Source of the DNA: SVEL01 sp017381055 | GTDB lineage: Bacteria > Bacillota > Clostridia > Lachnospirales > Lachnospiraceae | DNA: 61,436 nt | Reading direction: 5' to 3' | Assembly: GCA_036307185.1 (NCBI GenBank) | Contig: JAXJYC010000006.1 | Coordinates: 1-61,436, forward strand | Notes under the pieces: generated by a model | Database searches by the model: none | The model's input: the letters and a program-made list of their open reading frames with translations, nothing else | What the model was told of the DNA's origin: nothing | Shown here: in pieces, positions 1 through 9,386 of the stretch | Layout: every line of letters begins with the position of its first letter | Position numbering within the stretch: the first letter of the stretch is position 1 | Made by a program: the position numbers and the translations under genes

Positions 1-28
1 CTTGAAAATACTTTATACTCTCAATCAT
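1..28 (-). CDS. 5' end of a gene leaving the window (partial)
   Basis: An ATG at 26-28 on the minus strand is preceded by a strong ribosome site (AAAGGAAGG, about 7-8 nt spacing) and opens nine codons (MIESIKYFQ) before the window ends. It follows the MutS-like gene in the same direction. Nine residues are too few to identify a product. The ribosome site lies inside the 3' arm of the adjacent stem-loop, so translation may be controlled by that structure. Existence of the gene is inferred from the start context only. Confidence 0.45.
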
Positions 29-96
29 AGAGGACACCTTCCTTTGTTAGTATTTGGTTTGGTCGCTAAACACTTTATCACAAAGGGGTGTCCTCT
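29..96 (-). promoter_or_regulatory. Stem-loop masking the ribosome site of the next gene
   Basis: Two arms (29-38 and 87-96, AGAGGACACC / GGTGTCCTCT) are perfectly complementary. After a 2-nt bulge six more pairs follow (CCTTTG 41-46 with CAAAGG 81-86), giving about 16 bp around a 34-nt loop. Read on the minus strand, the 3' arm contains the Shine-Dalgarno of the gene starting at 28. No clear U-tract follows, so an RBS-masking leader fits better than a terminator. On the plus strand it is followed by a T-rich run and could also terminate transcription there. Confidence 0.6.
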
Positions 97-110
97 TTCT
101 ATGTCTTTAT

Positions 111-1814
111 TTAATTTTCCGAATAAAATTTTACGCTAGCTGTAGCTGTGAATTTATCAGCTCTTGCTCTTGCCGCATTGATAATTTCATCATCATACCC
201 CATAACCTTTAGCAATGAAATCGCATTTCGACTAGTAGCTCGTCCACTATTAAGCTTATAGTTAAATAACACATCATCATCTTTAATCTGCTCTTCAAAA
301 TGATAATTGCTATACCACTCCTCTAACAAATGAGTAAGTTCAATATCATGGGTTGCTGCAAAACATAAAACATTAAATATATTGCCATCTGCAAAGCTTT
401 TCAAAATCTCTGTTGAAGCAGAAACTCTTTCAACGGTATTAGTTCCTCTAAGAACCTCATCTACAAAACAGATAATCTTTTCGCCTTTCTTAGCTGCGTC
501 AATTATTCTCTTCAAAGCTTTGATTTCAACAATATAATAGCTTTCATTATTCTCTAAATCATCTCTAAGACTCATTGAAGAATATACCTTACAACGCTTA
601 AGTTTAAATTCCTTGGCACTACATGTATATATAGTCTGTCCCAAAACTGCATTTAATCCAATAGTTTTTAAAAATGTCGATTTACCAGATGCATTACTAC
701 CTGTTAAAAGAACACATTTTTCTTCAGAAATACTATTGGCTACTGGTGATTCCAACAATGGATGATATACTTCCTCTGCCACGATGCCCTTTTTGCCTTC
801 TACAAATTCTGGCTTTGCAAAATAACCATAATACTCATTAAAATGTGCTCTATAAAAAGCCACGGCACAAGCTGACTCTAAGTATCCCAGTATTTCATAC
901 ATTCTGTCAATTTTATCAAGCTTTTCAATTGTACGTGTAATTATAGAATTAAACTTAATTAAATCAATATGAAATAGCATTCTAGCATATTCTAAAAAGA
1001 TTTCTCCTATTGATCCACTAACTGTATTGGAGCTTAGTAAAAATGAATTTTTTATAATCGGCGATAACTCCTTATACAATTCCTTAAGCTCGTCATTATA
1101 GACCTTTACTTCCTCATTATCTAATTCATATATGTCTTTTGCGTATGCGATAATACTTGTAAGATAACCACAACTATAAAAAAAGCTTTCAACCTGTCCC
1201 TTCATCTTGTAATACTGGACAATATTCACACATACCATACCTATAGTAGCTATTACACCGATAGGCGGAGCTAAAAAGATAAGAGCAATGGCTGATATTA
1301 ATGTTGCAATAAAAAGATAATGCACAGTATTGCTTCTCTTTCCCAGCTTAGTTAGATTATGAATAAAGCTATATATAGAAATTGACTTAGTTCTTCCTAT
1401 CTGAGCAAAATGCTCAAGATATTTTATACACTTGTCTTTATCACTATAAAAACTATCAACAACTCTATCAAACTCTTTTAATTCATCATCTGTAAAGTCC
1501 ATTCGTCTTAATCTATCATAAAGACAATCCTCTCCAATAGATGATTGAGTATAATTCATTGCTTTAAATACATTGTCTAACCCTAAGTCATTCCAAGTAA
1601 TATCATCTACATACCCTTGACGCTCAAGAGCATCAAAATACTTTCTAATTCGTTCAAACTCTACCCCGTTATACTCTCTATCGCTCTCTTTTCCCCATAA
1701 CTCATTTAATTTTTTTCGTATTTTTTCTTGCTTAGCTTTTTTATTCATCTTAGACTTATATGCAAAAAATATAAGCAACGCTAAGAATCCTCCAAGAAAA
1801 ACAACAATTTCCAT
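111..1814 (-). CDS. Membrane-anchored MutS-family ATPase
   Basis: A 567-residue protein with a MutS/ABC-type ATPase at its C-terminal end: Walker A GSNASGKST near residue 372, a D-loop/Walker B region FVDEVLRGTNT near 450, and the following MutS-type ATH motif. The mismatch-binding and connector domains of true MutS are absent. Instead there is an N-terminal transmembrane helix (about residues 2-20) and a hydrophobic hairpin near 165-205, so the ATPase is probably tethered to the membrane. The start is the ATG after AAAGAGGTG; the longer reading begins at a GTG inside that ribosome site. Proteins of this class are usually annotated only as MutS-like; a role in mismatch repair is not supported. 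Confidence 0.8.
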   Translation of the reverse strand: MEIVVFLGGFLALLIFFAYKSKMNKKAKQEKIRKKLNELWGKESDREYNGVEFERIRKYFDALERQGYVDDITWNDLGLDNVFKAMNYTQSSIGEDCLYDRLRRMDFTDDELKEFDRVVDSFYSDKDKCIKYLEHFAQIGRTKSISIYSFIHNLTKLGKRSNTVHYLFIATLISAIALIFLAPPIGVIATIGMVCVNIVQYYKMKGQVESFFYSCGYLTSIIAYAKDIYELDNEEVKVYNDELKELYKELSPIIKNSFLLSSNTVSGSIGEIFLEYARMLFHIDLIKFNSIITRTIEKLDKIDRMYEILGYLESACAVAFYRAHFNEYYGYFAKPEFVEGKKGIVAEEVYHPLLESPVANSISEEKCVLLTGSNASGKSTFLKTIGLNAVLGQTIYTCSAKEFKLKRCKVYSSMSLRDDLENNESYYIVEIKALKRIIDAAKKGEKIICFVDEVLRGTNTVERVSASTEILKSFADGNIFNVLCFAATHDIELTHLLEEWYSNYHFEEQIKDDDVLFNYKLNSGRATSRNAISLLKVMGYDDEIINAARARADKFTATASVKFYSEN

Positions 1815-1942
1815 GTTAATCACCTCTTTACATAAGATACCATAAATTTTATATAAGTGCCACCGTTGTTTTTCTTAAGGATTATTTTATTTATTTCATC
1901 TACAATTCGCTATATATTCGCCCAAGAAATGAATAGCACCTT

Positions 1943-3418
1943 TCAAATAATTATACAAATTACGCCACCACGGCTATCATTAGTGATTTTTTGCAAGGTT
2001 TCTTGCATCTTTGTTTGAGTTTCATCAGACAATTTGTCAATTTTTGTTCTAATTCCGTCAGTTACAATCTGTTCAATGGTCTTTCCAAATATATTAGTAG
2101 CAAATATACCATCCAACCCATCCTTGCCATTTTCCTTTATAAATCCCATTAAATCCTTTGCTTGAGCCTCATCCCCAACTATAGGTGCAAGCTCTGTCTG
2201 TACATTAGCTTTGATCATATGAATAGAAGGCGCTTCAGCTTTAATTTTCACACCATACTTCTCCCCATTCTTTATAACCTCAGGTTCTTCTATGGTTATA
2301 TCCTCCTTTGATGGCATAACTACAGCATATCCTTTAGCAGAAACTTGTTCTAATGCACTACTTACTTTATCAAAATCATTTTTCTTCTGAGACAATTCTT
2401 TAATTGTCCTAATAAGTTCATACTCATTATCAATATTTTGTCCCGTGAATTCACTTAATATTTGATAATAATACTTATCTGCAATATTAAAATTGATTTT
2501 TATATTGCCTGCTGATAAATCCTTTTCACTAAGCATAATTCCATCAATATATTCATTTTCTTTAGACAGCAAATTAACATCCTGCTCATCAATATCCTTC
2601 ATAAATTTACCCATATTAATGATGTTCCTTGCAGTTTTAATTATAGAAGCCTTTATGTAATGATTACAATCTAGCATTTCTATGTAACTAGGCATATTAA
2701 AGCTTATCTGACTAATAGGAAACTCCTTAAGCACGGCCGATAAAATACTTGCTATATCCTCTTTTTTTAGCTGATTACAATTAACCGGAAGTACCGTAAC
2801 CCCATACTTATTCTTCATTTCTATGGCAAGTCTCATAGCCTCGTCACTCTCTGGTCGTAATGAGTTTAACAATACTACAAAGGGCTTATTTAAAGTTTTC
2901 AACTCACTTATAGTTCTTTCTTCCGCCGGTTCATACATTTCCCTTTGCAATTCTCCAAAGGTACCATCCGCTGTAACTACAACACCTATTGTTGAATGAT
3001 CATTAATTACTTTCTTTGTGCCTATTTCTGCAGCTTTAGAAAATGGGATTTCATAATCAAACCATGGCGTCTTTACCATTCTCTCTGAATCATTTTCTAT
3101 ATGTCCTGTTGCACCTTCTACCATATATCCCACACAATCAATCAACCTGATTTTTACTTCGGTATTCCCCGATAACATTATCTTCGCAGCCTCTTTTGGA
3201 ATAAACTTTGGCTCCGTTGTCATTATAGTTTTACCAGCTGCTGATTGAGGTAGCTCATCCTTTGTTCTCTCCCTATTATGCACATCTTCCATATTAGGTA
3301 TTACAAGTAAATCCATAAATCTTTTTATAAATGTAGACTTGCCTGTCCTTACAGGCCCCACAACACCTATATATATTTCACCATTAGTTCTTCCTTCAAT
3401 ATCCTTATACAAGTCCAT
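1943..3418 (-). CDS. spoIVA: Stage IV sporulation protein A (spore coat ATPase)
   Basis: This 491-residue protein matches SpoIVA over its full usual length (about 492). SpoIVA is made in the mother cell, binds the forespore outer membrane, hydrolyses ATP and polymerises to form the base of the spore coat. The Walker A motif GPVRTGKST is at residues 21-29 and the C-terminus is the short hydrophobic tail ending GGVICIII that is typical of the family. The ribosome site AAAGGAGC precedes the ATG. It is flanked by the MutS-like gene and the chemosensory operon, neither related to sporulation. It would normally be controlled by sigma-E; I could not identify a convincing sigma-E promoter. Confidence 0.97.
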   Translation of the reverse strand: MDLYKDIEGRTNGEIYIGVVGPVRTGKSTFIKRFMDLLVIPNMEDVHNRERTKDELPQSAAGKTIMTTEPKFIPKEAAKIMLSGNTEVKIRLIDCVGYMVEGATGHIENDSERMVKTPWFDYEIPFSKAAEIGTKKVINDHSTIGVVVTADGTFGELQREMYEPAEERTISELKTLNKPFVVLLNSLRPESDEAMRLAIEMKNKYGVTVLPVNCNQLKKEDIASILSAVLKEFPISQISFNMPSYIEMLDCNHYIKASIIKTARNIINMGKFMKDIDEQDVNLLSKENEYIDGIMLSEKDLSAGNIKINFNIADKYYYQILSEFTGQNIDNEYELIRTIKELSQKKNDFDKVSSALEQVSAKGYAVVMPSKEDITIEEPEVIKNGEKYGVKIKAEAPSIHMIKANVQTELAPIVGDEAQAKDLMGFIKENGKDGLDGIFATNIFGKTIEQIVTDGIRTKIDKLSDETQTKMQETLQKITNDSRGGVICIII

Positions 3419-3478
3419 AAAAAAGCTCCTTTACATACTTTATTACAAAATATATGCAAAGAAGCTTACTTTAATACC

Positions 3479-4537
3479 TTATTTAATTACAGAAAATTGT
3501 CTATAAACCTGTGTAAAAATATTTACAATACCAGGTTCTAACGTTGTACCCGAATTAGCTACAACTTGCTCTGCAGCATAATCTCTAATCGTGCTCTCAT
3601 CTGCATTTGGATTACTAATCCTAAATTTAGAACATGCATTTTCAAATTCATTACACACTGCAAAAACTCTAGAAACTAAAGGAATATCCTCACCAACAAT
3701 TCCATGTGGTAAACCAGAACCATCCCACTTTTCATTATGAGTTCTTGCCACAAGAATTGACATAGATAATAGCTCATTATGCTCTGATAAAAACGATAAC
3801 TGTTCTAAGAATCTAGCACCAACCAACTCATGACAATTTTCTTTATCTTCGTATGATAAAATTTTATCAACTCTTCCAACATCATGAAGAAGAACAGCTT
3901 CCTCAATATTTGCAATAAAGTTCTGATTAATCTGCTTCACATACTTATCAGAAAACTCTAAAGCCTGTGCTAAAAATCTACAATTGTATGCTACATTTTT
4001 AAATGCAACCTCTAACTCTGGAAAATGTAAAAAGAACATTTTCTTTAAAGCCACAATTGTATTTCTCTGCTCTTCCTTAATCTTGATTGCATGATCCTTA
4101 ACCATTTTGTTAAGACGTTTGTTATATGCCTCCATATTAATCTTCATCTCATAAACCTGAAGATGATTATTAACTCTTAAGGATACTTCTTCAGCTTCAA
4201 ATGGCTTATTAATAAAATCAACTGCACCTAATTTAAAACCTTTAATCTTATCCTCCTTAGACATACCACCAGATATAAAGATAATAGGAATATCTTTAGT
4301 CTTGACATCATTTTTAAGAATCTCACAAAGCTCAAAACCGTCCATTTCTGGCATATAAACATCAAGCAAAATAAGCTGCGGTTCTTTTACTCTAACCATT
4401 TCTAATGCATCCTTTGCACTTGACGCAGTTAATGGCTTATAACCTTCTTTTTCAAGCATTCGTTTCAGTATCAATAAGTTTTCAAAAATGTCATCTACAA
4501 CAAGAACAACTTTTTCATTTGTTATGTTATTATCCAC
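3479..4537 (-). CDS. Response regulator with degenerate HD-GYP domain
   Basis: An N-terminal receiver domain (phospho-acceptor Asp near residue 59 in LLDVYMPEMDG, preceded by VVDD) is joined to an HD-GYP-like output domain. HD-GYP proteins normally hydrolyse cyclic di-GMP. Here the signature is eroded: HDVGR replaces HDxGK, HNE replaces HHE, DGSGLP replaces DGxGYP, and the later metal-binding Asp reads Asn (VCNEFENA). Catalysis may be lost or altered. A GTG start is preferred because it has 8-nt spacing from AAAGGG. It is the last gene of the chemosensory operon, just downstream of a histidine kinase that could phosphorylate it. Confidence 0.85.
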   Translation of the reverse strand: MDNNITNEKVVLVVDDIFENLLILKRMLEKEGYKPLTASSAKDALEMVRVKEPQLILLDVYMPEMDGFELCEILKNDVKTKDIPIIFISGGMSKEDKIKGFKLGAVDFINKPFEAEEVSLRVNNHLQVYEMKINMEAYNKRLNKMVKDHAIKIKEEQRNTIVALKKMFFLHFPELEVAFKNVAYNCRFLAQALEFSDKYVKQINQNFIANIEEAVLLHDVGRVDKILSYEDKENCHELVGARFLEQLSFLSEHNELLSMSILVARTHNEKWDGSGLPHGIVGEDIPLVSRVFAVCNEFENACSKFRISNPNADESTIRDYAAEQVVANSGTTLEPGIVNIFTQVYRQFSVIK

Positions 4538-4562
4538 TGTAATCACCCTTTAATCCTTTGAT

Positions 4563-6038
4563 TTAAACAATCTGCGATACCTTTTCCTTGAGCTGTTCTA
4601 ACAATTGGGCAGACTTCTCATAATTAGACTTTCTAACTGTTAATATTATTCTAAACAATAATCTATCTAATTCTTCATCCTGACCTTGAACAAGCTCTTT
4701 TACATTTGACGCAAATGTTTCTGCCTTTTCAAAGCTATGCATTTCAATAGTAATAGCAAGCTTTTCCATATTCTTTCGTATCTCAGAAAGATTTTCTTCC
4801 GAACCAAATTTATTGACCTCAAAGAAATCGTTTGATTCTTCTATTTCACCTTCCATTCTAGAAACATTTTCTGAGAATGTAAAGTTGTTTTCATCAATAT
4901 TTTCTGACTTATCCGATTTCTTAAGAACAACATTAAATGAGAATGTACTTCCAAGCCCCTTTGTACTATCTACATTTATTTTACCGTTCATCATCTCAAC
5001 CAATTGCTTCGTAATTGATAATCCTAAACCTGTTCCACCAAATTTACGTGTTACAGATGCATCAACCTGTGAAAACTCCTTAAATAACTTTGATTTTTCC
5101 TCCTCCGAAATACCTATGCCCGAATCAATAACCATAAAGAATAACTCAACATAAGAATCTGTCTCACTAGCCTTTGTTATCTGAAACATAATATGTCCAA
5201 CAGATGTGAACTTTACAGCATTAGACATAAGATTATTCACTATTCTACTTAGTGCTAATTCATCACATATAACATACTCAGGAATATCCTTAGCTACATT
5301 TAATACGAGCCTCAATCCCTTTTCATCAATAGTCTTAATATGTGTAGCTACAATATGATCTACAAACTTACTAAACTGACATTCTCTTTCATCTAATAGA
5401 TACTTTCCAGCTTCAAGCTTAGAGAAATCAAGAATATTATTTATAAGCTTCATCATATTATCTGCACAATGCTCAATTATCTCAATAGAAGATACCTGAT
5501 TATCATTCAGACCAATACTTCGCAAATCTTTAACATGGCCTATTATACCGTTTAAAGGTGTTCTAAGCTCATGTGTTACATTTGCAACAAACTCTGTACG
5601 AATCTGTTCTGTAATTTTCTGTTCTTCTTTTGCAATATTAAGCTGTTTCTCTGCACTTTTAATTAAAACAGTTTCATTAGCACTTACTGCTCCAACATAA
5701 CTGCCCATATCATCTATCCAATTTTTTACACGCAACTGTACATCAAAACACGTTAAATTCTTTTTATACATAACACTCATTAATGTACCGTCAGCATCCA
5801 TATCTGGAACAACAATATTGCCATAATCATTGCAACAAAACGTACCATCAAAAATATCCATAATCCCGATGCCACATATTTCCTTTTGATCATATCCAAG
5901 CTTTACACAGGCCGCGTTATTAGCACTAGTTACTTTTCCTTTTATATCAAAGAAAAGTATTATCTCTTCTGTTATTTCATATAGCAAGCTGCAGTAACGC
6001 TTACTGCAACCTGCCAACCCCATAAACATTTTATCCAT
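4563..6038 (-). CDS. PAS-domain histidine kinase
   Basis: A soluble sensor kinase without transmembrane helices. The order is an N-terminal PAS domain (about residues 10-130), a HisKA dimerisation domain with H-box HELRTPLNG (His near 156), and a HATPase domain with N-box NNLMSNAVKF, G1 DSGIGIS and G2 GGTGLGLSI. No receiver follows; instead an acidic C-terminal extension of about 95 residues predicts helical and may be an interaction or Hpt-like segment. The start is the ATG after AAGG, not the upstream GTG. It sits between an MCP gene and the receiver/HD-GYP gene, which is the obvious candidate partner. Confidence 0.9.
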   Translation of the reverse strand: MDKMFMGLAGCSKRYCSLLYEITEEIILFFDIKGKVTSANNAACVKLGYDQKEICGIGIMDIFDGTFCCNDYGNIVVPDMDADGTLMSVMYKKNLTCFDVQLRVKNWIDDMGSYVGAVSANETVLIKSAEKQLNIAKEEQKITEQIRTEFVANVTHELRTPLNGIIGHVKDLRSIGLNDNQVSSIEIIEHCADNMMKLINNILDFSKLEAGKYLLDERECQFSKFVDHIVATHIKTIDEKGLRLVLNVAKDIPEYVICDELALSRIVNNLMSNAVKFTSVGHIMFQITKASETDSYVELFFMVIDSGIGISEEEKSKLFKEFSQVDASVTRKFGGTGLGLSITKQLVEMMNGKINVDSTKGLGSTFSFNVVLKKSDKSENIDENNFTFSENVSRMEGEIEESNDFFEVNKFGSEENLSEIRKNMEKLAITIEMHSFEKAETFASNVKELVQGQDEELDRLLFRIILTVRKSNYEKSAQLLEQLKEKVSQIV

Positions 6039-6056
6039 GTTTACCACAACCTTACA

Positions 6057-7418
6057 TTAATATTTGCCAAACCCACTTCCAAGTGAAATTATATTTTCAT
6101 TGTCTACATGTTTATCTACCATAAATGATTCTTCTCTATAGTATGGCTGATTGTATGATCGAAGCTTAAACTTAGCAATAAGTTCACGTAATCTATGCGC
6201 TTGATTTGAAAGCTCTTCACTAGCAGCTGCACACTGCTCACTTGTTGCTGAATTACTCTGAACAACATCAGATACCTGTCCTATAGCTTGGTCAATCTGT
6301 GTAATTGCAGTTGCCTGCTCATTTGATGCTAATGCAATATCACTAATAAGGTTTACTATCTTATCAATATTGCCCACAATTATTTCAAGAGCCTTTGCTG
6401 TATCCTCTGCAAGTCTAGAACCCTTTGCAATCTTCGAAATAGAATCTTCAATAAGCTCAGCTGTCTCATTAGCAGCCTGTGCACTCTTGCCCGCAAGATT
6501 TCTTACCTCTTCTGCAACTACTGCAAAGCCCTTACCATGAGCACCGGCTCTAGCTGCCTCTACAGCTGCATTAAGTGCTAAAATATTAGTCTGGAATGCT
6601 ATATCATCAATAACCTTGATAATCTTTGATATATTTTCAGATGCATGATTAATATCGTGCATAGCCTCAATCAATTCACCCATCTGTGCATTTCCACGCA
6701 TAGCACCTTCCTTAGCTTCATGAACAAGTTCATTTGCATTATTTGCTTGCGAGGCATTAGCCTTTGTTCTATCTGCAATATCGCTAATAGTGGCTGTAAT
6801 CTCTTCCAAAGAACTTGCCTGCTCTGTAGAACCCTGAGCAAGAGACTGACTAGCAGATGCAACCTGCTCAGAACCTGTTGTTACCTGCATTGAAGCCTCA
6901 TTTATATTTCCAAGAATATGATTCTGATCTACTATAAGCTTATTAAATGCTTTGCCAAGAACGTCAATATTACTTCTTGGTTGTACATCCATAGATAAAT
7001 CACCTTCCGCTATATGATATGCTATATCTGCATCTTCTTTTACATTATCAACAGTCTCTAATAAAGCATCAACAATCTGACCAAACTCATCGTCTGCACG
7101 TTTATGAAGCTCTACTTCTACGCCACCTTCACCAATAACCTTAATTGTTTTTACAATCTCTTTTAAAGGTATTCTAATAGAACGAGATACATGTACACCT
7201 AATCCTATAATAGATGATAACCCTAAAACCATAAGTAATCCTGTGAATACAGTGAAGCTTCTCATATAATCAGACGCTTTATCACCACCAAACCATGCAA
7301 CTGCATTAGAAATTACCATAAATAATAATCCCGCTAAAATCAATGTGAATAATCCAGAGATTACGATCAATGCTATTACTTTAGTTGATATTTTTGCATT
7401 TTTAATCTTCTTTATCAT
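6057..7418 (-). CDS. Methyl-accepting chemotaxis protein (no ectodomain)
   Basis: A 453-residue chemoreceptor. Two transmembrane helices (about residues 12-38 and 52-72) are separated by only about 14 residues, so there is essentially no extracellular ligand domain. HAMP-like segments follow, then a complete MA signalling domain with the conserved hairpin tip DIAFQTNILALNAAVEAARA. Signals must therefore be sensed in the membrane or cytoplasm. It ends in a flexible tail (IISLGSGFGKY) shared with the next receptor upstream. The ribosome site GGGAGGG precedes the ATG. Third of three paralogous receptors in this operon. Confidence 0.95.
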   Translation of the reverse strand: MIKKIKNAKISTKVIALIVISGLFTLILAGLLFMVISNAVAWFGGDKASDYMRSFTVFTGLLMVLGLSSIIGLGVHVSRSIRIPLKEIVKTIKVIGEGGVEVELHKRADDEFGQIVDALLETVDNVKEDADIAYHIAEGDLSMDVQPRSNIDVLGKAFNKLIVDQNHILGNINEASMQVTTGSEQVASASQSLAQGSTEQASSLEEITATISDIADRTKANASQANNANELVHEAKEGAMRGNAQMGELIEAMHDINHASENISKIIKVIDDIAFQTNILALNAAVEAARAGAHGKGFAVVAEEVRNLAGKSAQAANETAELIEDSISKIAKGSRLAEDTAKALEIIVGNIDKIVNLISDIALASNEQATAITQIDQAIGQVSDVVQSNSATSEQCAAASEELSNQAHRLRELIAKFKLRSYNQPYYREESFMVDKHVDNENIISLGSGFGKY

Positions 7419-7441
7419 ATGACCCTCCCAATACGTATGTC

Positions 7442-7966
7442 CTATTCTGCTGAATCCTCTTCGTCCTGTGCAGCTTCAGCCGCATCCTCCATAAACTCTA
7501 AGTCTTCATCCTTAATAAGCTTATTTGGGTCAAGAAGAAGCTTAACTTCTTCACCCAACTTACCTAAGCCCCATACATACTTATTCATAGCATTACCATG
7601 TACAAGCTTTGGTGGTGGATCGATGTTTTCATCTGGTATTGTAACAACCTCTTCAATCTTTTCTACAATAAGACCGATAACTGTCGACTGAACATCAATA
7701 ATAATGATACAAGTTCTATCATTATATTCTAATGGTTCCTGCTTAAATCTTAATCTTACATCGATAACTGGAATTATCTTTCCTCTAAGATTAATAAGTC
7801 CCTTTATGTATTCTTCAGCCTCTGGAATAGCTGTAATCTTTTGAATACCAATGATTTCATTTACATATTTAACAGCTACACCAAAATGCTCTTTACCTGA
7901 CTTAAAAGTCATATACATACCTTTTTGTGTATCTTCTTCCATAAATTCTTCAATAATATCGCTCAC
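7442..7966 (-). CDS. cheW: Chemotaxis coupling protein CheW
   Basis: A 174-residue CheW-domain protein (region GKEHFGVAVKYVNEII onwards, then GLINLRGKIIPVIDVR, the classic CheW core). CheW bridges MCP receptors to the CheA kinase in the signalling array. The C-terminus is an acidic extension of about 25 residues beyond the usual CheW fold. It is placed between two mcp genes in the operon, 20 nt from the upstream receptor gene, with AGGAGG-type ribosome binding. No receiver domain is fused, so it is not CheV. Confidence 0.95.
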   Translation of the reverse strand: MSDIIEEFMEEDTQKGMYMTFKSGKEHFGVAVKYVNEIIGIQKITAIPEAEEYIKGLINLRGKIIPVIDVRLRFKQEPLEYNDRTCIIIIDVQSTVIGLIVEKIEEVVTIPDENIDPPPKLVHGNAMNKYVWGLGKLGEEVKLLLDPNKLIKDEDLEFMEDAAEAAQDEEDSAE

Positions 7967-7986
7967 TTTTATTCCTCCTATTCCAA

Positions 7987-9345
7987 TTAATATTTTCCAA
8001 ATCCACCAAGAGAAATAATACTCTCATTGCTTTCTAATGCTTCGCTCTGATAATATGTAGTTTCTGCTGCTCTAAGCTTAAACTTAGCAATTAATTCTCT
8101 AAGTCTCATAGCCTGATTAGAAAGCTCTTCACTAGCAGCAGCACACTGCTCACTTGTTGCAGAATTACTCTGAACAACCTGCGATACCTGGCCAATAGCC
8201 TGATCAATCTGTGTAATTGCTGTTGCTTGCTCATTTGATGCATTTGCAATATTACTAATAAGCTCAACAATCTGTTCAATATTACCTACAATTGTTTCAA
8301 GAGCCTTCGCTGTATCTTCAGCAAGCTTTGAACCCTTTGATATCTTAGAAATAGAATCTTCAATAAGTTCAGCTGTTTCACTAGCTGCCTGTGCACTCTT
8401 TCCTGCAAGATTTCTAACTTCTTCTGCAACTACTGCAAATCCCTTACCATGAGCGCCTGCTCTAGCTGCCTCTACTGCTGCGTTAAGCGCTAAGATATTT
8501 GTCTGGAAGGCAATATCATCAATAACCTTGATAATCTTTGAAATATTCTCAGAAGCGTGATTAATATCATGCATAGCATCAATCATCTCACTCATCTGTA
8601 CATTCCCCTTAACTGCACCTTCCTTAGCTTCGTGAACAAGCTTATTTGCATTGTTCGCCTGTTCAGCATTTGCTTTTGTTCTATCTGCAATATCACCGAT
8701 AGATGCTGTGACTTCTTCAAGAGCACTTGCCTGTTCTGTAGAACCTTGTGCTAACGACTGGCTAGCCGATGCAACTTGCTCTGATCCTGTTGTTACCTGC
8801 ATTGAAGCCTCTCGAATATTTCCTAAAATATGATTGTTATCATCTACTAACTTCTTAAATGCCATACCTAAAACGTCAATATCAGTTCTTGGCTGAACAT
8901 CCATAGATAAGTCGCCCTCTGAAATGTTATACGCCAAACGAGCATCATGCTTTACAGCAACAACCATTTCATTAATTGCATCTATAATCTCACCAAATTC
9001 GTCATTTGAGTCCTTAGTAATCTCAACCTCAATTCCACCATCACCAACAATCTTAATTGCTGTAACAATTTTCTTAAGGTTCTTTCCAATACTCTTAGAA
9101 ACAAATACGCCTAATGCAATAAGCATAACCTCAAATACAAGACCCGTTACAATACCCTGTGCTACGATAGCTTTTGATTTTACAGCTAATTCCTCAGCTG
9201 TAAGTCCAACATATGTACCAATCTTTTCAGATATTGACATAATCTGCATTGTAAATAAAACTATAACTGCAATTCCTAATCCAACGAGTAATCTTATCTT
9301 TGTTCTAACTTTCATATTTTTTATTTTGTTCACTACACCTAACAT
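7987..9345 (-). CDS. Methyl-accepting chemotaxis protein (no ectodomain)
   Basis: A 452-residue chemoreceptor closely paralogous to the receptor encoded just downstream of cheW; long stretches of the signalling domain are identical, pointing to tandem duplication. Two transmembrane helices (about 17-38 and 48-68) are joined by a very short loop that lacks any ligand-binding domain. A HAMP-like linker (EGDLSMDVQPRTDIDVLG) and a full MA domain follow. The C-terminal tail ends IISLGGFGKY, as in its paralogue. The start follows GGGAGGTATATA. Confidence 0.95.
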   Translation of the reverse strand: MLGVVNKIKNMKVRTKIRLLVGLGIAVIVLFTMQIMSISEKIGTYVGLTAEELAVKSKAIVAQGIVTGLVFEVMLIALGVFVSKSIGKNLKKIVTAIKIVGDGGIEVEITKDSNDEFGEIIDAINEMVVAVKHDARLAYNISEGDLSMDVQPRTDIDVLGMAFKKLVDDNNHILGNIREASMQVTTGSEQVASASQSLAQGSTEQASALEEVTASIGDIADRTKANAEQANNANKLVHEAKEGAVKGNVQMSEMIDAMHDINHASENISKIIKVIDDIAFQTNILALNAAVEAARAGAHGKGFAVVAEEVRNLAGKSAQAASETAELIEDSISKISKGSKLAEDTAKALETIVGNIEQIVELISNIANASNEQATAITQIDQAIGQVSQVVQSNSATSEQCAAASEELSNQAMRLRELIAKFKLRAAETTYYQSEALESNESIISLGGFGKY

Positions 9346-9386
9346 TATATACCTCCCGTATTGTGTCTCTAATTCAAGTCTTTTTT

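Noticed and set aside
3419..3478. Sigma-E promoter upstream of spoIVA
   Set aside because: A GCATATA-like -35 is present but no matching -10 at the right distance.
4813..5154. Plus-strand open frame inside the histidine kinase gene
   Set aside because: It is the antisense of conserved kinase boxes; similar antisense frames over the MCP, cheA and recA genes were rejected for the same reason.
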